NCBI GenBank assembly: GCA_903970565.1
Contig: CAJCJE010000147.1
Span: forward strand, 1 to 6,011
Length of the DNA stretch: 6,011 bases
Source: Candidatus Melainabacteria bacterium
GTDB taxonomy: Bacteria; Actinomycetota; Actinomycetes; Mycobacteriales; Pseudonocardiaceae
Direction of reading: 5' to 3'
In this document: positions 1-5,839 of the stretch, piece by piece
Layout of the letters: each line of letters begins with the position of its first letter
Position numbering within the stretch: the first letter of the stretch is position 1
Made by a program: the position numbers and the translations under genes
The notes under the pieces: model-generated
The model's input: only the letters and a program-made list of their open reading frames with translations
The model's database searches: none
Told to the model about the DNA's origin: nothing

Positions 1-74
1 ACAAGGCCGCCGCGCTCGCCACGCCGGACCCGCGCGCCTACACCGTGTTCTCGGTCCACCATCCCGAGGACTGA
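1..74 (+). CDS. C-terminal end of an unidentified protein (5' part outside window)
   Basis: An open frame enters from the left edge (first full codon at position 3) and ends with TGA at 72-74. The visible 23 residues end in AYTVFSVHHPED. Nearly every codon has G or C in the third position, as in the other genes here, and a good hairpin terminator begins 20 bases after the stop. Both points support a real gene end rather than chance. The fragment carries no motif I recognise, so no function is offered. It converges on the minus-strand sensor/STAS operon and is therefore not part of that operon. Confidence 0.6.
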   Translation, partial: KAAALATPDPRAYTVFSVHHPED

Positions 75-93
75 CCGGCGTCGATCGTCATCC

Positions 94-133
94 GGAGTTC
101 CCCGTCGAGATTACCTTGACGGGAACTCCCTTT
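94..133 (+). terminator. Rho-independent terminator after the left-edge gene
   Basis: The arms are GGAGTTCCCCGTC (94-106) and GACGGGAACTCC (118-129). They pair over 12 base pairs with a single bulged C, around an 11-nt loop (107-117). A short T run (131-133) within CCCTTTCCT follows. It lies 20 nt downstream of the plus-strand stop codon, so it most likely ends that transcript. The T tract is short, which is common in high-GC actinomycete terminators. Confidence 0.65.
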
Positions 134-235
134 CCTACCAGCGAATCGCCGCTTCTCTCACGCCGCCCGCAGGGCGGGACCGTTGCCGATGGTCTCCACT
201 CCCCCGACCAGGATGCGGATGAACCGACACAGTAA

Positions 236-257
236 AGTCCAATGTGGACATTGGACT
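236..257 (-). terminator. 22-nt inverted repeat just past the STAS gene; probable operon terminator
   Basis: Perfect 10-nt arms AGTCCAATGT (236-245) and ACATTGGACT (248-257) are separated by only 2 nt. Read on the minus strand, the repeat starts 10 nt after the STAS stop codon and runs straight into TTTACTGTG, a weak T-rich tail. With a realistic loop, the stem would be about 8 bp around a 6-nt loop. The arms are only about 40% GC, in sharp contrast to the surroundings. A terminator best fits the position. A dyad-symmetric protein-binding site is the alternative, because the symmetry is nearly centre-to-centre. Confidence 0.5.
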
Positions 258-266
258 GCCGTGTGG

Positions 267-575
267 TCAGGCGCCGGTGCCCGGGGTCTCGATGGTGGCC
301 AGTTCGGTCAGGCCGCAGATCCGCAGGGCGGGCAGCAGCAACGGACTACAGATCAGGTGCAGGTCTTCGGCATGGGCGAACAAGGCGTTGATCGCCCCAC
401 TGTCCAGGTAGACCACGCCGGTCAGGTCGACCACGACCGGGCCGCCTTCGGCCACGGCGGCGGTCAGGGCGGCGCGAAACGACTCCACGTTGGTCATGTC
501 GATCTCGCCGTGGGCGGTCAGCAACGGCCGGCTGTCGGCGTGCCGGTCGGTATGCAGGGTCAACGGAGTAGTCAC
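267..575 (-). CDS. STAS-domain anti-sigma factor antagonist (RsbV/SpoIIAA-like), 102 aa
   Basis: This is a small cytoplasmic STAS-domain protein of the anti-anti-sigma family. In known partner-switching systems such proteins bind an RsbW/SpoIIAB-like kinase when unphosphorylated and release its sigma factor. Visible hallmarks are the early strand with GEIDMTN (residues 23-29), a helix with ESFRAALTAAVAEGG, the core strand VVVDLTGVVYLDSG (47-60), and a second half ending in ELATIETPGTGA. Asp58-Ser59 align with the Asp-Ser of SpoIIAA, so Ser59 is the predicted phosphoacceptor. The following residues are Gly-Ala-Ile rather than the usual Ser/Thr-Gly-Leu. The length is normal for the family. The start is GTG at 575-573, chosen because it is preceded by GAGGA with a 7-nt spacer and because translation of the domain begins cleanly there. 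The start codon overlaps the stop of the upstream sensor (GTGA), so the two are almost certainly translationally coupled and functional partners. The target sigma factor is unknown. Confidence 0.93.
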   Translation of the reverse strand: MTTPLTLHTDRHADSRPLLTAHGEIDMTNVESFRAALTAAVAEGGPVVVDLTGVVYLDSGAINALFAHAEDLHLICSPLLLPALRICGLTELATIETPGTGA

Positions 576-3500
576 GTAGGAATCCTCACGTACATCTCGA
601 CAGTGGTTCCTGACTCGGTGGGGGCGATGGTGACCTGGTGCATCAGGCCTCGCATCAGCGCGATCCCCCGGCCGCGGTGCGCCCGCGCGGTGGCCTCGGC
701 GTCGGGGGCCTTCCAGCTGCCGCTGTCCACCACCCGCACGCACACCTGATCCGGCAGCGCGATGGCATGCAGCTGCACCACCCCGCCGGGGTGACCGCGG
801 TGGCCGTGCTCGACCGCGTTGACGCACGCCTCGCCCACGGCGAGCAGCATGTCGTTGACATACTGGGCGTCCAGGTCGCACCGTGTCAGCCAGTTCCGCA
901 GGGCGTGCCGGACCGGGGCGAGTTCGCTGGGTGCGGCGTTGAACGTGACGTCCAGCGGACCTGGCTGCCGGTAGAGCAACAGCGCCACGTCGTCCTCGTA
1001 GCCACCGGTCGGGGTGAGGGTGGTCATCACGTGGCTGGCCAGCTCCTCCACGGGGTGGGTGCGGCCGTCGTGGACCGCGCAACTGGCGCGGGCGATGCCC
1101 TCGTCGAGGGCACGGCGGCGGCGTTCGACGAGCCCGTCGGTGTAGAGCAGCAGCGTCGCGCGGGCCGGGATGGTCATGCTGTCCTGGACTCGGGGTCGGT
1201 CCAGGCGCAGCCCTAACGGAATGCCTCGGCCGCCGTCCAGCGAGGTCGTGGTGCCCTCGGCGAGTACCAGGATGGGCGGGAGGTGCCCGGCGCTGCTGTA
1301 GACCAGCTCGCCGCTGGCCGGGTCGAGCACGGCGCAGAACACCGTGGTGCACTCCGCGCCGGGCAGCAGCGCGGCGAACCGGTCCAGCCCGGCCAGCGCG
1401 CGGGCGGGATGGGAGTGCTCCAGCAGCAGGGCACGGCAGGCGCTGCGCAGCTGGCCCATCACGGTGGCCGCGTCCAGTCCGTGTCCGACGCAGTCGCCGA
1501 CCACGATGCCGAGCCGGTCGTGCGGCAACGGCACGGTGTCATACCAGTCGCCCCCGACCTGGAGGGGCCGCATGGCCGGCTGGTAGCGCACCGCGAATCC
1601 CGCGGGCAGGTGCGCGGGCCCGAGGATGGCGTGTTGCAGGGCGACGGCGGCCTCACGCTGCTGGTCGATCTCCCGCACCCGGTGCAGGCCCTGGCCCAAC
1701 CGATCGGCCAGCAGCGACAGCAGGGCCCGGTCCTCGGCGCCGACCGGGCGCCGCCCACCCAGCTCGATCCACACCACGAGCACCCCACCGGGATAGGCCG
1801 CCGTGACACCGACCCGCCCCGGCTGGTCGGTCTGTGGGACCAGCAGCGGCGCCTGGCTCACCGCGAGCAGGCGCTCCCGCAGATCAGGGGCCAGCTGGTG
1901 CCATTGGACGTGGTCACTGCCGGCGACCAGGTCCGGCTCCGACGCACGGCCGGTTGCCGTTTCGGGGAAGGCGGCGAGCACGACCCGTTGCGCCGACCAG
2001 GTACGGCGCAGTTCGGTCACCGCCGCCTGCACGGCCGAGGACACGGTGTCGGCCGCGGCCAACCGCTCGGCCAGGGCGGCGAGTGCGGTGTCGCGCTGGA
2101 GCGTGTAGTGCTCGGCGGTGACGTCGCGCAGGGTGCCCACGATGACGTGGTTGCCGGTCGCGGGGTCCTCGACCCGGCTGAAGGTGAAGCGCGCCCAGAC
2201 CTGGTGTCCGTCGTGGTGGACCAGCGGCAGGTCCGCCTCGCCGCTGTCGTCCTCGACCAGCCGGGTGAACGCCTGGCCGACCCGCTCGTAGGCGTGCGGA
2301 TCGATCTCGGGGTCGGGCCACCACGGCGAGGGCGTCCGATAGGGCAGCTCCTCCGGCCCGTAGCCCAGTATCTCGGTGAAGGTGGTGTTGATCTCGACCA
2401 CGCTGCCGTCGGCGTCGCAGACGAAAAACCCTTCCTGCAAGGAGTCGATCAGCGCCGTGCGCCATCGGCTGTGCCGGGCGCGCAGTCGCGCCAGCTCGAT
2501 GATCGCGCGGACGCGGGCCAGCAGTTCGGCCGCGGAGAACGGTTTGACCAGGTAGTCGTCCGCGCCGGCGTCGAATCCCTGGATGGAGGACTCCTGGCCG
2601 GCGCGGGCGGACAGCAGCAACACCGGCACGGTCGCGGTGCGCCCGTCGGCACGGAGGGCGGCCACCAGTCCCAAGCCGTCCAACCGGGGCATCATGACAT
2701 CGCTGACGACCAGTTCGGGCACGTGGACACGGATCGCCTCCAGCGCGGCCTGTCCGTCGGCGACCGCCTGGACCTGGTGGCCGACGCCGCGCAGCAGCCG
2801 GGTGAGGTACTCGCGCATGTCGGCGTTGTCGTCGGCGATCAGCACGTACGCCGGCAGATCCCGGCCGCCGCCGGTGGCCGCCCTCGCTCGTTCCAACGAG
2901 GACAGGTCGTCCTCGTTGGCGCCGGTTTGCGCGGGATCGGCGGTGGCGTCGGCGGGCAGCCAGCGCAGTGCCTCCTGCACGAACGGCTCGGCGCTGGCCG
3001 AGGTCGCCGTCGTCGTCGGGTCCTCCACCACGGCCTGCGCCGGCAGGTGGGCGTGGCCGAAACGCAGCCGGATCGTGAAGCTCGTGCCCTGTTTCTCGGT
3101 CGAGGTGGCGGTGATGGTGCCGCCGTGCAGTCCGACGAGTTCCTTGACCAGCGCCAGCCCGATGCCGCTGCCTTCGCGGGAGCGGGAGCGGCTGCGCTCG
3201 ACGCGGTGGAACCGCTCGAACAGCCGAGGCATCTCCGTTTCGGCGATCCCGACGCCGGTGTCGGTCACGGTGAGCACCGCGTGGTTGTCCTCGACGCCCA
3301 GTCGCACGGTGATGGAGCCGTCGAAGGTGAACTTCAGCGCGTTGGACAACAGGTTCAGCATCACCTTCTCCCACATGCTCCGGTCGAGGTAGACCAGTTC
3401 GGGCAGCGTGGGGCAGTCCACCTCGAAGGCCAGTCCCGCCCGCTGGATGGCGGACCGGAACACGCTGGCCAGTTCGGTGGTCACCGCCGCCAGATCGACC

Positions 3501-4798
3501 GGCTCGTAGCGCGCGGTCATCCGGCCGGCCTCGATGCGGGAAAAGTCCAGCAGACTGTTGACGAGCCTGCCCAGCCGCAGCCCGTTGCGGTGGATGACCT
3601 CCAACTCCTCACGCACCGAGGGCTCGGCGTCGGCCAGGCGGGTCCGCAGTTCCTGGACCGGACCGGTGATCAGGGTGAGCGGGGTGCGGAACTCATGGCT
3701 GATGTTGGAGAAGAAGGTGGTCTTGGCCCGGTCCAGCGCGGCCAGTTCCTCGGCCCGACGCTGCTGGGCCTGGTAGCTTCGCGCGCTGAGAATCCCGGTG
3801 GCGACGTGCCCGGCGACCAGGTCGATGAATCCCCGGTAGCCCTCGTCGAGGGGCCGGTAGCGGCTCAGCGCGGCCACCATGAATCCCACCGGCGCGGCCC
3901 CCTGCTGTTGCAGTGGCACCAGCAGCGCCTGGGTGGGCTGCTGCTGCCAGGCCCCGGTGGGCAGTGCGCCCCAGGTCGCGGCGTCGAGGTCGACGAGCAC
4001 CGATTCACCCTCGGACGGGGCCGTGGTCGGCCATGCCCCCGGGCTCTGGGCCGCCGTCAGGTGCAGTTGGGCGGCCGGGTGTCCGGCGGCGATTCCGGTC
4101 GTCGCCGCCAGCCGCGCGCCGGAGTCGTCGTCGAACAGGTAGGTCAGGGTGAACGGCAGGTCCCACCGGTTGTGGTCCAGCTGGCTGGCGGTGAACTCGA
4201 GCATCTCCTGCTCGGTACGGGCCACGCTGGGATTGGAGCCGAGGTCGCGGAGCGTGGCCATGCGTCGCTCGCCGACGACGCGGTCGGTCTCCTCGGTGAC
4301 CACGCACAACATCCCGACGACCGCGCCGAGGTCGTCACGAAGGGGGCTGTAGGAGAAGGTGTGGTAGGTCTCCTCGGGATAGCCCGAGCGTTCCAGGAAC
4401 AGCAGCAGTCCCTGGTCCCAGGTTGCGGTGCCGGTGGCCAGCACGCGGTCGATGCGGGGGCCGATGTCCTCCCAGATCTCCTCCCACACCTCGCTGGCCG
4501 GCCGGCCCAACGCCCACGGGTACTTCTGCCCCAGGGTGTCGCGCCGGTAGGCGGCGTTGCAGAAGAACGTCAGCCCGTCGCCCCAGGCCATCCACATCGA
4601 GAATCGGGACGACAACAGGATGCTCACCGCGGTGCGCAGGCTCTGCGGCCATTCGGACGGTTCCCCGATCGGGGTCGCCGCCCAGTCCACCGCCGCCAGA
4701 TCCTGGCCTATCTCCTCGTCGGCGGCGAATACGCTCGTCGCCGACGCGACGCCCGCGGCCTCGTTCACGTGCGCCCCGCCCTCGGCCCCGCTACTCAC
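572..4798 (-). CDS. Hybrid sensor histidine kinase / receiver / SpoIIE-type PP2C phosphatase / RsbW-like ATPase, about 1408 aa
   Basis: This is a soluble signalling protein with no membrane segment. Domains in order (residues counted from GTG 4798): PAS 38-174 (opens DWAATPIGEPSEWPQSL); GAF 181-339; linker helix; HisKA with phosphoacceptor His368 in SHEFRTPL; HATPase 470-580 (N-box NLLSNALKF 482-490, G1 DTGVGI, F-box LFERF, G2 EGSGIGLAL); receiver 650-770 with acidic pair Asp656/Asp657, phosphoacceptor Asp700 (SDVMMP), Ser730 and Lys752 (VKPF); PAS 780-899; GAF-like 900-1040; SpoIIE/PP2C phosphatase 1050-1277 with metal ligands Asp1084 (VGGDWYD), Asp1102 (VGDCVGHG), Asp1221 (LYTDG) and Asp1269/1270 (EDDVALL); RsbW-like HATPase 1283-1408 with Glu1323/Asn1327/His1331 (EACVNAVEHG), DSGSW, and RGRGIALMRG. 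All key catalytic residues are present. The start at GTG 4798 is chosen for its AAAGGA site 10 nt upstream. An ATG at 4906 would add 36 residues but has no ribosome site. GTG 4768 is a shorter option. The gene is first in an operon with the overlapping STAS gene, its likely substrate. I infer that internal phosphotransfer tunes phosphatase versus kinase output. Confidence 0.95.
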   Translation of the reverse strand: MSSGAEGGAHVNEAAGVASATSVFAADEEIGQDLAAVDWAATPIGEPSEWPQSLRTAVSILLSSRFSMWMAWGDGLTFFCNAAYRRDTLGQKYPWALGRPASEVWEEIWEDIGPRIDRVLATGTATWDQGLLLFLERSGYPEETYHTFSYSPLRDDLGAVVGMLCVVTEETDRVVGERRMATLRDLGSNPSVARTEQEMLEFTASQLDHNRWDLPFTLTYLFDDDSGARLAATTGIAAGHPAAQLHLTAAQSPGAWPTTAPSEGESVLVDLDAATWGALPTGAWQQQPTQALLVPLQQQGAAPVGFMVAALSRYRPLDEGYRGFIDLVAGHVATGILSARSYQAQQRRAEELAALDRAKTTFFSNISHEFRTPLTLITGPVQELRTRLADAEPSVREELEVIHRNGLRLGRLVNSLLDFSRIEAGRMTARYEPVDLAAVTTELASVFRSAIQRAGLAFEVDCPTLPELVYLDRSMWEKVMLNLLSNALKFTFDGSITVRLGVEDNHAVLTVTDTGVGIAETEMPRLFERFHRVERSRSRSREGSGIGLALVKELVGLHGGTITATSTEKQGTSFTIRLRFGHAHLPAQAVVEDPTTTATSASAEPFVQEALRWLPADATADPAQTGANEDDLSSLERARAATGGGRDLPAYVLIADDNADMREYLTRLLRGVGHQVQAVADGQAALEAIRVHVPELVVSDVMMPRLDGLGLVAALRADGRTATVPVLLLSARAGQESSIQGFDAGADDYLVKPFSAAELLARVRAIIELARLRARHSRWRTALIDSLQEGFFVCDADGSVVEINTTFTEILGYGPEELPYRTPSPWWPDPEIDPHAYERVGQAFTRLVEDDSGEADLPLVHHDGHQVWARFTFSRVEDPATGNHVIVGTLRDVTAEHYTLQRDTALAALAERLAAADTVSSAVQAAVTELRRTWSAQRVVLAAFPETATGRASEPDLVAGSDHVQWHQLAPDLRERLLAVSQAPLLVPQTDQPGRVGVTAAYPGGVLVVWIELGGRRPVGAEDRALLSLLADRLGQGLHRVREIDQQREAAVALQHAILGPAHLPAGFAVRYQPAMRPLQVGGDWYDTVPLPHDRLGIVVGDCVGHGLDAATVMGQLRSACRALLLEHSHPARALAGLDRFAALLPGAECTTVFCAVLDPASGELVYSSAGHLPPILVLAEGTTTSLDGGRGIPLGLRLDRPRVQDSMTIPARATLLLYTDGLVERRRRALDEGIARASCAVHDGRTHPVEELASHVMTTLTPTGGYEDDVALLLYRQPGPLDVTFNAAPSELAPVRHALRNWLTRCDLDAQYVNDMLLAVGEACVNAVEHGHRGHPGGVVQLHAIALPDQVCVRVVDSGSWKAPDAEATARAHRGRGIALMRGLMHQVTIAPTESGTTVEMYVRIPT
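583..587 (-). promoter_or_regulatory. Ribosome binding site of the STAS gene, inside the sensor's 3' end
   Basis: GAGGA on the minus strand lies 7 nt before the GTG start of the STAS gene and is embedded in the last codons of the sensor gene. It fixes the STAS start at 575 rather than at an upstream in-frame codon. It also explains coupled translation through the 4-nt GTGA overlap. Confidence 0.75.
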
Positions 4799-4808
4799 CG
4801 GTGTGCCG

Positions 4809-4814
4809 TCCTTT
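4809..4814 (-). promoter_or_regulatory. Ribosome binding site that decides the sensor start
   Basis: AAAGGA on the minus strand lies 10 nt before GTG 4798-4796. It is the best Shine-Dalgarno match near the 5' end of the frame. The upstream ATG at 4906-4904 is preceded by TGACCGGGTGC with no purine-rich site. The sequence from GTG 4798 leaves a natural tail of about 20 residues before the conserved PAS region. Confidence 0.55.
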
Positions 4815-4931
4815 CGCGTTCGCGACGGCCGGCCGGCCGCTACGACGCGGCGACCCACCCGGCCCGCTTCCGCGTGGCTGAGGCAGACGGCGCAACGCAC
4901 CGACATGCACCCGGTCAGCGGAACTCAGCAG

Positions 4932-4937
4932 ATGATA
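4932..4937 (-). promoter_or_regulatory. Candidate -10 element for the sensor/STAS operon
   Basis: TATCAT on the minus strand matches the TANNAT-type -10 of actinomycete housekeeping promoters. It would start transcription near 4925, giving a leader of roughly 125 nt before GTG 4798. The hexamer 17 nt upstream (GATCAA, 4960-4955) is a poor -35 match, so either the promoter depends on an activator or another sigma factor, or this is a chance match. Confidence 0.25.
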
Positions 4938-5093
4938 GGCCACCATCCGGTAGGTTGATCCGCGCCGGGAGCCGACGACCGGCCGAACGCTCCGGCAGCC
5001 GGAATCGCGCAGGGCGAACAGGTGCGGCGCCCCGGGAACCGGGTGGGCTCGCCTTCGCGGGTTCCATCCGAAAAATCCGGCAGACTACGCTTC

Positions 5094-5717
5094 ATGATCA
5101 TGCCTATCCCCAAGCGAGCAGGTGCGTACGCTGTGTCACGTCGTGGGGCCCACCGGCCACCGGTACTGACCGGCGCGGTGGTGGCACTGGTCTGTGCCGT
5201 GTCGCTGACCCTGGTCGGCTGCGGACCGAACAACACCGCGGCCACCGACCAGGCCACGCCGACCACGTCCACCACTTCGGCGGCCTGCCAACACGTCGAC
5301 AGCGTCCGTTTCGACAAGACGAAGTTCGTGCTTCATGCCGGGCTCGCGTTCGGAGCGTTCCACCACTTCATCTACCAACCGTTCAGGGCCGGCGCCTTCG
5401 CGTCCGGTGCACACGGCAAGATTCTCAGCCTGGCCAAAGCCGGCCTGGCGGCAGCCTTCGTGGTGCACGAACTGAAGCTGGCCAATCAGGACGCCCAGTC
5501 CAGCCCCACGCTGTGCCACCTCGTCGCACCGTTCGACCAGGCAGCGGCGGCGCTGTCGGGCATCACCTCGAAGCTGCGCTCGGGCAGCGCCGACCAGCAG
5601 GACATCAACGGCGTGGCAAGCACGATCGACTCGACTCAGCAGGGTGCGGCGAACGCCGGGACACCGGCTCCGGACCAGGTACCCACCGACGCGCAACTGG
5701 CCAACCCGACGAACTGA
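5094..5717 (+). CDS. Small secreted lipoprotein of unknown function, about 207 aa
   Basis: This is a predicted membrane-anchored lipoprotein exported across the cytoplasmic membrane. The N-terminus has a basic stretch with SRRGAHR, a hydrophobic core LTGAVVALVCAVSLTL, and a lipobox LVGC whose Cys (residue 43 from ATG 5094) would be lipidated. A Thr/Ser/Asn-rich flexible linker follows (about 44-63), then a conserved-looking domain with CQHVDSVRFDKTKFVLHAG, a helical hydrophobic segment AFGAFHHFIY, a second helix LAKAGLAAAFVVHELKLA, and a Pro/Gln-rich tail. Two further cysteines (65 and 141) could form a disulfide outside the cell. I recognise no named family. The start is uncertain. ATG 5094 and ATG 5100 lack good ribosome sites. 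GTG 5133 would give a more typical 30-residue signal peptide. GTG 5022 has AGGG 7 nt upstream but would give an overlong signal, and its codons look non-coding. The gene stands alone, diverges from the sensor operon and is closed by its own terminator. Confidence 0.8.
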   Translation: MIMPIPKRAGAYAVSRRGAHRPPVLTGAVVALVCAVSLTLVGCGPNNTAATDQATPTTSTTSAACQHVDSVRFDKTKFVLHAGLAFGAFHHFIYQPFRAGAFASGAHGKILSLAKAGLAAAFVVHELKLANQDAQSSPTLCHLVAPFDQAAAALSGITSKLRSGSADQQDINGVASTIDSTQQGAANAGTPAPDQVPTDAQLANPTN

Positions 5718-5734
5718 CCACGTCATGGGACTCC

Positions 5735-5783
5735 ACGGCGAAGGCGGCCGGCCGGCACAGCCGCGCCGCCTTCGCCGTCCTTT
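5735..5783 (+). terminator. Strong rho-independent terminator after the lipoprotein gene
   Basis: A perfect 14-bp stem is formed by ACGGCGAAGGCGGC (5735-5748) and GCCGCCTTCGCCGT (5765-5778), around a 16-nt loop that is itself GC-rich. CCTTTGTGT follows on the plus strand. It begins 17 nt after the lipoprotein stop codon. On the minus strand the stem is not followed by a T run, so it probably serves mainly the lipoprotein transcript. It could also block read-through from the convergent gene at the right edge. Confidence 0.8.
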
Positions 5784-5784
5784 G

Positions 5785-5795
5785 TGTACGGTACA
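5785..5795. repeat. Short palindrome TGTAC-G-GTACA
   Basis: Five-nt arms around one base lie between the lipoprotein terminator and the end of the right-edge gene. The spot is convergent, where a promoter or operator is not expected. It may be chance and no function is assigned. Confidence 0.25.
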
Positions 5796-5839
5796 TGGCC
5801 GGCGCGGACCGTCGTGATGTCCACACGCGACGGACGCCC

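Larger units (their letters stand above)
4799..5093. other. Divergent intergenic region between the sensor operon and the lipoprotein gene
   Basis: About 295 nt separate the two divergent start codons, so both promoters should lie here. The clearest candidate for the minus strand is the -10-like TATCAT (4937-4932). On the plus strand TACGCT (5086-5091) fits the TANNNT pattern, with a weak TTCCAT 18 nt upstream (5062-5067). A short dyad TCCGG-CAG-CCGGA lies at 4991-5003. Third-position GC falls in the plus-strand frame between 5022 and 5093 (codons such as GTT, CCA, GAA, AAA, AGA, CTA), which argues that this stretch is non-coding although the frame is open. I see no riboswitch or small RNA signature. 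Confidence 0.5.

Noticed and set aside
163..177. Small hairpin CCGCCC-GCA-GGGCGG
   Set aside because: A 6-bp stem with a 3-nt loop and no T tail is expected by chance in DNA this GC-rich.
183..749. Plus-strand open frame of 188 codons antisense to the STAS gene and the sensor 3' end
   Set aside because: It overlaps two well-supported genes on the opposite strand, is rich in Gly/Gln/Arg with no domain, and is the usual antisense shadow of high-GC codon bias.
576..1352. Upstream extension of the STAS frame to give a 361-residue protein
   Set aside because: The extra part is an Arg/Pro/Ala-rich out-of-frame reading of the phosphatase and HATPase region of the sensor. The STAS domain starts exactly at GTG 575, which has its own ribosome site.
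1914..3374. Minus-strand open frame of 486 codons inside the sensor gene
   Set aside because: It is a shifted-frame reading of the kinase, receiver and PAS region, dominated by Arg, Gly and Pro. The sensor frame over the same bases carries all the catalytic motifs.
2583..3392. Plus-strand open frame of 269 codons opposite the histidine kinase and receiver
   Set aside because: It is Ser/Arg/Thr-rich with no recognisable domain, and is explained by the complement of strongly biased codons in the sensor.
4799..4906. 36-residue N-terminal extension of the sensor from ATG 4906
   Set aside because: There is no ribosome binding site before the ATG, and the added residues (Cys/Arg/Ala-rich) do not resemble the family's N-terminus. 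GTG 4798 has a good AAAGGA site. The extension is not fully excluded.
5809..5833. Hairpin CCGTCG / CGACGG as terminator of the right-edge gene
   Set aside because: It has only 6 bp around a 13-nt loop and no T run on the minus strand, which is too weak to list as a terminator.
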